DNA of 7,958 bases, taken from NCBI GenBank assembly GCA_016280345.1, contig JAEEGN010000082.1:1-7958 (forward strand), read 5' to 3'. Both the position numbers and the translations under genes were made by a program. The stretch is from Selenomonadaceae bacterium (lineage in GTDB: Bacteria > Bacillota > Negativicutes > Selenomonadales > Selenomonadaceae). The notes under the pieces are model-generated. The model did not search any database. It was not told where the DNA came from and saw nothing but the letters and a program-made list of their open reading frames with translations. Shown piece after piece: positions 4,198-7,958 of this stretch. The stretch's first letter is position 1. Each line of letters opens with the position of its first letter.

Positions 4198-5832
4198 ATG
4201 GCACAGCTGCACGCGCAATTCCTGAAAGGGTCGGGGTCAGTCTCCCGGATGGGGCAGGACATCGACCGCTATATCACGGCGCATCCCGACGGCGTTTACG
4301 ATGAGGTTCTGACGGCGGACGACCGGTGGGCCGTGTTCTTCCACCTCGCCGATATGCGCGCCGGCCTTTTCGGCTGGTACGATATGCCGGAGGACGCGGC
4401 GGTGCTGGAAATCGGCTGCGGCTTCGGGGCGCTGACGGGGGTGCTGGCCGACCGCGCGGCGCACGTCACCGCGCTGGACCCCTCGCTTTTCCGCGCCCGC
4501 TCCTGCATCAAGCGCTGGAACGCCAAAGAAAATCTCGATGTGTACGCCGGCCGGCTGCGGGATATGCCCTTCTGCCAGCAGTTCGACGTCATCACCCTGG
4601 TGGACGTGCTGCCCCGCGTGGCCAACGGCGCCCCGTCGCTGGCGCCCTACGCCGCTTACCTGAAGGGGCTGCTCGACTACCTGAAACCTCAGGGGCGCCT
4701 CCTGCTGGCGATGGACAACCGCCTGGGGCTGAAATACTTCTGCGGCGCCCGGGACCCGTACGCGGGCGAGCCCTTCGGTGAGCTTTCCGGCGCTTCCGGC
4801 AACGCGCGGCTCTTCACCCGGGCGGAACTCGTCGAGATCCTTGCCGCGGCGGGCTTCACCCACTGGAAATTCTATTACCCGCTGCCGGATTATCGTCTGC
4901 CCCGGTTCGTATTCACCGACGCCGCGCTGCCCGGCGCCGCCATCGGCGAAACGCTGCTGCCCTACGACCCGGCCCCTGATACCCGTGTCCTGCCTGAGGC
5001 CGCCCTGTACAAAGACATCGTGGCGAACGGGCTGTTCCCGGCTCTGGCCAATTCCTTCCTGGTGGAATGCGGGATGCAGGCGGATTTCTGCCCGACGGAA
5101 TCGGTCTCGCTGGCCTTCGACCGCGCCCCCGCCGATTGCATCGCCACCTGCCGCGAAGGAGACCACATCCGGAAAAAGCCGGTCATGGCGGCGGCCCGGC
5201 AGGGAATCCGCGCCATCGCGGAGAATCTGGAGACGCTACGCCGGCGCGGGCTCGACGTCGTGCCCTGCGAGCTGCGGGACGGACAGCTTTCCATGCCGCG
5301 CCTCACGGTGCCGACGATGGCGGAGTGGCTCCAGTCGCCGGTGTTGCCGGAGCGTGAGGCCGTACTGGCGGCGATGGAGCGGCTCTGGGCGGCCATCCTT
5401 CAATCGTCACCGCCCGTGCCGGACACCGGGAACTGTCTGAAGGGGCTCGATGCCCGGGCGGATTGGGGCGTAATCCTGGAACGCGCCTACCTGAATATGA
5501 CGCCGGACAACATCTTCTACGAGAACGGGAAACTGACGTTTTTCAACCAGGGACGCTGCCGCAGCAACTGCCCGGCAAAATACCCGATGTTCCTGGCAGT
5601 TCGCGACAACGCGGCAGCCCTTTCGCGGCTCGGCGTCCTCGACGAGCTTAAAGAGCGCTACGGACTTCGGCCGCTCTGGGCGGCGATGGAAGCCGCCCGC
5701 CGGCAGGACGACGCCCGCCGGCGCCGCGGCGACGCCTATCGTCGCTTCGGCCAATGGGCGAAGCCGGACCCGGCCCGGATGCGGAAGAACTGCCAGATCC
5801 TGAAGATCATCGGCAACGAAGAAATCGAATGA
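4198..5832 (+). CDS. Class I SAM-dependent methyltransferase with C-terminal kinase-like domain
   Basis: A 544-residue cytoplasmic protein, probably a glycan-modifying methyltransferase. The N-terminal Rossmann domain (about 60-240) has motif I VLEIGCGFGALTG (69-81), an acidic residue after strand 2 (LDPS, Asp94), FDVITLVDVL (129-138), AMDNRLGLKYFCGARD (171-186) and FYYPLPDYRLP (225-235). These match a methyltransferase family that, from memory, is common in Firmicute surface-polysaccharide loci. The C-terminal part (about 300-530) ends with NMTPDNIFYENGKLTFFNQG (433-452), at the place where related proteins carry a kinase-like D-x-x-P-x-N ... FFDQE pair; here both aspartates are asparagine. 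The start has AAAGGGGG with 9-base spacing; a nearby ATG at 4171 is in another frame. The gene is monocistronic behind a structured leader and convergent with flagellin, so flagellin-glycan methylation is possible. The methyltransferase fold is secure; substrate and C-terminal role are inferred. Confidence 0.85.
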   Translation: MAQLHAQFLKGSGSVSRMGQDIDRYITAHPDGVYDEVLTADDRWAVFFHLADMRAGLFGWYDMPEDAAVLEIGCGFGALTGVLADRAAHVTALDPSLFRARSCIKRWNAKENLDVYAGRLRDMPFCQQFDVITLVDVLPRVANGAPSLAPYAAYLKGLLDYLKPQGRLLLAMDNRLGLKYFCGARDPYAGEPFGELSGASGNARLFTRAELVEILAAAGFTHWKFYYPLPDYRLPRFVFTDAALPGAAIGETLLPYDPAPDTRVLPEAALYKDIVANGLFPALANSFLVECGMQADFCPTESVSLAFDRAPADCIATCREGDHIRKKPVMAAARQGIRAIAENLETLRRRGLDVVPCELRDGQLSMPRLTVPTMAEWLQSPVLPEREAVLAAMERLWAAILQSSPPVPDTGNCLKGLDARADWGVILERAYLNMTPDNIFYENGKLTFFNQGRCRSNCPAKYPMFLAVRDNAAALSRLGVLDELKERYGLRPLWAAMEAARRQDDARRRRGDAYRRFGQWAKPDPARMRKNCQILKIIGNEEIE

Positions 5833-5845
5833 GGGAAACGGGCAT

Positions 5846-5879
5846 AAAAAACTGCCGCACGCTTGTCGCGTGCGGCAGT
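5846..5879 (-). terminator. Flagellin terminator, in the convergent gap
   Basis: A perfect 12-bp stem (arms 5851-5862 and 5868-5879) with a 5-base loop is followed on the minus strand by five T (complement of 5846-5850), extending the final T of the stem. It lies 36 bases past the flagellin stop. The plus-strand reading has only a short GTTT after the stem, so it may also slow transcripts leaving the methyltransferase gene (stop at 5832). Confidence 0.9.
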
Positions 5880-5915
5880 CCGTTTGGATCCGTCGTTGGG
5901 GGAAACGGCGCTGAT

Positions 5916-6719
5916 TCAGCGCAGGAGATTCAGGGCGGCGCCCTGCTGGTTCATGAACATCTTCTGCGCGAACATCGCCATCTGGTTCAGCGTCTGGCTG
6001 GAACGCAGCCTGGTGATTTCCGCCGCCATGTCGGTATCGTCGTTGGCGCCTTCGGCCGCCGTCAGCGATTCGGTCTGGGTCACGTAGTTCCCGGCGGAGA
6101 AGCCGAGCTCCTGCTGGGCCGCGCCGATTTCCGCGCCCTGGTCGAGGGCGGTGTTGAGGGCGGCGTCCACTTTGTCCAGCGCCGCGTTGATGCCCTCGTT
6201 GGAGGAGAGATCGAGCGTCGAGTTGCCGTCCTTGTCCGTCAGGCCGAGGCCCTGGGAGGAAAGGTTCGCGATGTTGAGGTTCTTGTACCCGTCAATGCCC
6301 GCCACGGTGATGGAAGCGGAGCCGTCCAGCAGGTTCTTGCCGTTGTACTGGATGCTGGCGTTCTCGTTGATGGTCGCGATTGTCTGGTTGACATTCTGGG
6401 CGATGGTGGCCCGGTCGCCGTCCGTGTTGGTGCCGTTCGCCGCCTGGACGAGCTGGCTCCGCAGAGAGCTCAGCGCGTTGACCGTCGACTGCACGCCGCC
6501 CGCTGCCACGGTAAGCATGGAATTCGCGGTTTGCGTGTTCTGGAGCGATTGATGCGCCGCGCCGATATTCGCGGTCATCCGCTGGGAAATCGCGTACTCA
6601 GCGGCGCCGCTGGCGGCCGTCGGATGCTGCGAGCCGCTGGCGATCCTGCGCAGGCTGGTCTGCATCGAGCTGTTGGTGCGATTGACCTGGTTCACATAGC
6701 CCAATCCGTTGATTGCCAT
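5916..6719 (-). CDS. fliC: Flagellin, short form (filament protein)
   Basis: A 267-residue flagellin, the exported subunit of the flagellar filament. The N-terminal D0/D1 helices cover residues 1-130, with VQAANGTNTDGDR (91-103) and NENASIQYNGKNLLDG (118-133); a small variable part spans about 135-178; the C-terminal D1/D0 (about 180-267) ends in AMFAQKMFMNQQGAALNLLR, the usual secretion and polymerisation end. It lacks the large D2/D3 domains of enteric flagellins. The usual LSSGxRINxAxDDAAGLAI segment is divergent, reading IASGSQHPTAASGAAEYAI (26-44). The frame has an ATG three codons earlier (6728), but AGGAG directly abuts it; the ATG at 6719 has 9-base spacing and gives the typical MAIN start. 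Monocistronic, with own promoter and terminator; no other flagellar gene is near, so it may be one of several flagellin copies. Confidence 0.94.
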   Translation of the reverse strand: MAINGLGYVNQVNRTNSSMQTSLRRIASGSQHPTAASGAAEYAISQRMTANIGAAHQSLQNTQTANSMLTVAAGGVQSTVNALSSLRSQLVQAANGTNTDGDRATIAQNVNQTIATINENASIQYNGKNLLDGSASITVAGIDGYKNLNIANLSSQGLGLTDKDGNSTLDLSSNEGINAALDKVDAALNTALDQGAEIGAAQQELGFSAGNYVTQTESLTAAEGANDDTDMAAEITRLRSSQTLNQMAMFAQKMFMNQQGAALNLLR

Positions 6720-6728
6720 GATGTTCAT

Positions 6729-6733
6729 CTCCT
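6729..6733 (-). promoter_or_regulatory. Ribosome binding site that decides the flagellin start
   Basis: AGGAG (complement of 6729-6733) touches the ATG at 6728 with no spacer but lies 9 bases from the ATG at 6719. Normal spacing therefore favours 6719. Confidence 0.75.
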
Positions 6734-6763
6734 ATTCAAAAAACAGATACCACTTCTGCCTAT

Positions 6764-6792
6764 ATTATATCGCAAGGAAAGGAAGCGCACAA
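6764..6792 (-). promoter_or_regulatory. Promoter of the flagellin gene
   Basis: On the minus strand a perfect TATAAT (complement of 6764-6769) lies 17 bases from TTGTGC (complement of 6787-6792). The start should be near 6757, about 38 bases before the chosen ATG. A CCCCGGGG palindrome (6795-6802) abuts the -35 side. The flanking GCGATAT partly resembles a sigma-28 -10 box, but no TAAA-type -35 is seen at the matching distance. Confidence 0.6.
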
Positions 6793-6827
6793 GTCCCCGG
6801 GGAAAATAAAAAATTTCCGGGAAAATG

Positions 6828-6859
6828 AAAAAACGGACGCCGGATTCCGCCGGCGTCCG
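6828..6859 (-). terminator. Rho-independent terminator of ssrA
   Basis: CGGACGCCGG and CCGGCGTCCG (6834-6843, 6850-6859) form a perfect 10-bp stem with a 6-base loop, followed on the minus strand by six T (complement of 6828-6833). It begins 11 bases after the mature CCA end of the tmRNA. Confidence 0.92.
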
Positions 6860-6869
6860 CGGTTGTGTC

Positions 6870-7219
6870 TGGTGGAGATGAGGAGAATCGAACTCCTGTC
6901 CGAAAGCGTCGTTTCACAGGCTTCTCCGAGCGAAGCTCATGGTTTGTTTAAGAGCGGCGGCGCCCATGAGCAGGCTCCGCAACCCCGATCCCGATGTGAT
7001 TTCCCGTCCGGGCTCTCAGGAAACGGCCCCTGGGTATCCCGCGAATGGCCCCTGTCCCGTCGGCGCGGGAACCAACAGGCAGGGGGCAGCCTTAAGCGGC
7101 TACAGCGTAATCGTAGTCAGCTTTTATATTTAATAAAAGTTTCACCTTACTGACGGGATGGTGACCCCCCGGCTCGCTACCCATGCACCAACCGCCCCCG
7201 TCGAAACCATTACATCCCC
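6870..7219 (-). ncRNA. ssrA: tmRNA (transfer-messenger RNA), complete one-piece gene
   Basis: A 350-nt tmRNA that rescues stalled ribosomes and tags their products for proteolysis. The 5' end GGGGATGTAATGGTTTCGAC (from 7219) and the 3' end CATCTCCACCA (to 6870, CCA encoded) form the alanine-type acceptor stem: GGGGAUG pairs CAUCUCC with one G-U pair. The T arm is AGGAG-TTCGATT-CTCCT. GGTGCATGGG before the first pseudoknot and a GC-rich pseudoknot region after the tag frame fit the family. The tag reading frame ends in GCTGTAGCCGCTTAA (Ala-Val-Ala-Ala-stop, stop at 7092-7094). Both ends are continuous, so it is not the permuted two-piece form. It has its own promoter (7241-7269) and terminator (6828-6859). 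Confidence 0.97.
7092..7121 (-). other. tmRNA proteolysis-tag reading frame
   Basis: Codons from 7121 down to the TAA at 7092-7094 encode ADYDYAVAA, matching the family pattern of acidic/aromatic residues followed by A-(L/V)-A-A. The frame is open further upstream (AAU AUA AAA precede GCU), so the resume codon may lie up to three codons earlier, giving NIKADYDYAVAA after the tRNA-borne alanine. The exact resume codon cannot be settled from sequence alone. Confidence 0.7.
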
Positions 7220-7240
7220 GAGAGAAGTTGCTACGTTATT

Positions 7241-7269
7241 ATTCTAGCAGGAGAGGGGCGGCCTGTCAA
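7241..7269 (-). promoter_or_regulatory. Strong sigma-A promoter of ssrA
   Basis: On the minus strand TTGACA (complement of 7264-7269), a 17-base spacer and TAGAAT (complement of 7241-7246): a perfect -35 and five of six in the -10. The start near 7234 gives a short 5' precursor of about 15 nt before the mature end, as expected for RNase P processing. Confidence 0.88.
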
Positions 7270-7295
7270 GCGGGAGAAAACCTTTGCCGGAACGC

Positions 7296-7324
7296 TTGCT
7301 TTTTTATCGGTCCCATTATACAAT
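7296..7324 (+). promoter_or_regulatory. Possible promoter of the dehydrogenase gene
   Basis: TTGCTT (7296-7301), 17 bases, TACAAT (7319-7324). The -35 is weak. It is back to back with the ssrA promoter (26 bases between the -35 boxes), giving a leader of about 100 bases. Confidence 0.45.
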
Positions 7325-7351
7325 ATATAAGAGAACTGAAAATTTCAAATT

Positions 7352-7387
7352 ATGCCGCAACGTGTCCGTTTTCTTGCGTTCCGGCAT
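7352..7387 (+). repeat. Inverted repeat in the dehydrogenase leader
   Basis: ATGCCG-c-AACG (7352-7362) pairs with CGTT-c-CGGCAT (7377-7387): 10 bp with one C-C mismatch and a 14-base loop, placed between the likely promoter and the ribosome binding site. It could be an operator or an RNA hairpin; no T-run follows. A small CTGG-AAT-CCAG hairpin lies just before the ribosome binding site. Confidence 0.45.
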
Positions 7388-7433
7388 GACAGCGCGGGGC
7401 ACCGGGCTGGAATCCAGAAAAGGAGGCAGACGT

Positions 7434-7958
7434 ATGAAGAACTACAAAATCGCAGTGGTACCGGGCGACGGCATCGGCCCGGAAGTCATGGAGGAGGCCG
7501 TGAAGGTACTGGACCGGGTAGCCAGCCTGGACGGGTCCTTCAAGTTCAGCTTCACGACGTATCCCTGGGGCTGCAAGTATTATCTGGACAACGGTGAAAT
7601 GATGCCCGGGGACGGTCTGGAAACGCTGAAGCAGCATGACGCGATCCTCCTGGGGGCCGTCGGCTATCCCGGCGTGCCCGATCACATTTCCCTGCGGGAT
7701 CTCCTGCTCCGCATCCGTCACGATTTCGATCAGTACATCAACCTGCGCCCGGTGAAGCTCCTGAAGGGGGCCATCTGCCCGCTGGCCGGCGTCAAGGTCG
7801 AGGACATCGACATGACGTTCATCCGCGAGAACAGCGAGGGTGAGTACGCCGGCGCCGGCGCCTGGCTATACAGGAATACGCCCCAGGAGGTCGCCATCCA
7901 GCACGCCGTCTTCTCCCGCAAGGGCTGCGAGCGGGTCATCCGCTACGCGTACCAGCTG
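7434..7958 (+). CDS. D-malate/tartrate dehydrogenase family enzyme, N-terminal 175 residues
   Basis: The gene runs off the right edge. It belongs to the beta-decarboxylating dehydrogenase family (isopropylmalate, isocitrate, D-malate and tartrate dehydrogenases), cytoplasmic, using NAD+ with a divalent metal. Seen are VVPGDGIGPEV (residues 8-18), YPWGCKYYLDNGEMMPGDGL, ILLGAVGYPGVPDHISLRDLLL, FDQYINLRPVKLL and FIRENSEGEY. The WGCxYY...GxMMPxDGL stretch and the DHISLxxLLLxIRxxFDQYxNLRP stretch are typical of D-malate/tartrate dehydrogenase (DmlA, TtuC, YcsA) rather than isopropylmalate dehydrogenase (LeuB), which usually has a WPGxWRDL-type segment. The expected product is pyruvate plus CO2 from D-malate, or oxaloglycolate or glycerate products from tartrate. 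The start has AGGAGG with 7-base spacing. Full length is expected near 350-360 residues. Which substrate dominates cannot be told here. Confidence 0.92.
   Translation, partial: MKNYKIAVVPGDGIGPEVMEEAVKVLDRVASLDGSFKFSFTTYPWGCKYYLDNGEMMPGDGLETLKQHDAILLGAVGYPGVPDHISLRDLLLRIRHDFDQYINLRPVKLLKGAICPLAGVKVEDIDMTFIRENSEGEYAGAGAWLYRNTPQEVAIQHAVFSRKGCERVIRYAYQL

Noticed and set aside
4237..5166. Minus-strand frame of 309 codons inside the methyltransferase gene
   Set aside because: It is antisense to conserved methyltransferase motifs, has low-complexity Gly/Arg/Val/Gln composition and lacks start signals.
5754..6809. Plus-strand frame of 351 codons over the flagellin gene
   Set aside because: Its product resembles no family and mirrors the flagellin gene, which has a full set of promoter, ribosome binding site and terminator.
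6870..6906. Stand-alone tRNA suggested by the T arm and CCA end
   Set aside because: The acceptor partner lies at 7213-7219 and the intervening sequence carries a tag frame and pseudoknot regions, so this is the tRNA-like end of tmRNA.
1..7958. Mobile element, phage, CRISPR or defence island
   Set aside because: No transposase, integrase, direct-repeat array, nuclease or toxin-like gene is visible; the genes are metabolic, flagellar and housekeeping.

Overview
The window looks like chromosomal DNA of a GC-rich, anaerobic, flagellated Firmicute, most likely a member of the Negativicutes (Selenomonas/Acidaminococcus type). The reasons are the biotin-dependent sodium-pump decarboxylase subunits, AGGAGG-type ribosome binding sites on most genes, sigma-A-like promoters, a one-piece tmRNA gene, a short flagellin, and GC-rich coding regions with AT-rich promoter gaps. 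The lineage is an inference; no rRNA or other marker gene is present.

Layout from left to right. Positions 1-3834 carry a minus-strand carboxylate block, read right to left: an SLC13-type anion transporter (2560-3834) with its own promoter, operator-like inverted repeat and strong terminator; an intergenic region of about 880 bases with a promoter (2094-2120) and a roughly 400-nt GC-rich leader; the gamma/delta-type (1330-1683) and beta (179-1315) subunits of a Na+-translocating decarboxylase; and the first 21 codons of a second SLC13-type transporter at the left edge (1-65). Two related transporters therefore flank a gamma-beta pair, while the carboxyltransferase and biotin-carrier subunits are absent. 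Positions 3968-5832 hold a divergent plus-strand unit: an extended -10 promoter, a structured 195-nt leader of unknown class, and a 544-aa methyltransferase with a second C-terminal domain. Convergent to it is a monocistronic flagellin gene (5916-6719, minus) with its own promoter and terminator. Next is ssrA (tmRNA, 6870-7219, minus), complete with promoter and terminator. The window ends in the first 175 codons of a D-malate/tartrate dehydrogenase family enzyme (7434-7958, plus) transcribed divergently from ssrA.

How the genes may work together: SLC13 proteins import di- and tricarboxylates, the beta subunit couples decarboxylation of oxaloacetate, methylmalonyl-CoA or glutaconyl-CoA to Na+ export, and the dehydrogenase oxidises and decarboxylates D-malate or tartrate. 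A carboxylic-acid fermentation theme fits but is inferred. The methyltransferase belongs to a family usually found in surface-glycan loci; its place beside flagellin makes flagellin-glycan methylation possible but unproven.

The least explained parts are the plus-strand signals at 2160-2278 (interleaved inverted repeats, a mini-ORF and a terminator with no gene), the long decarboxylase leader, the methyltransferase leader at 4001-4197, and the altered kinase-like motif in the methyltransferase. I see no CRISPR array, insertion sequence, phage gene or recognisable defence system.
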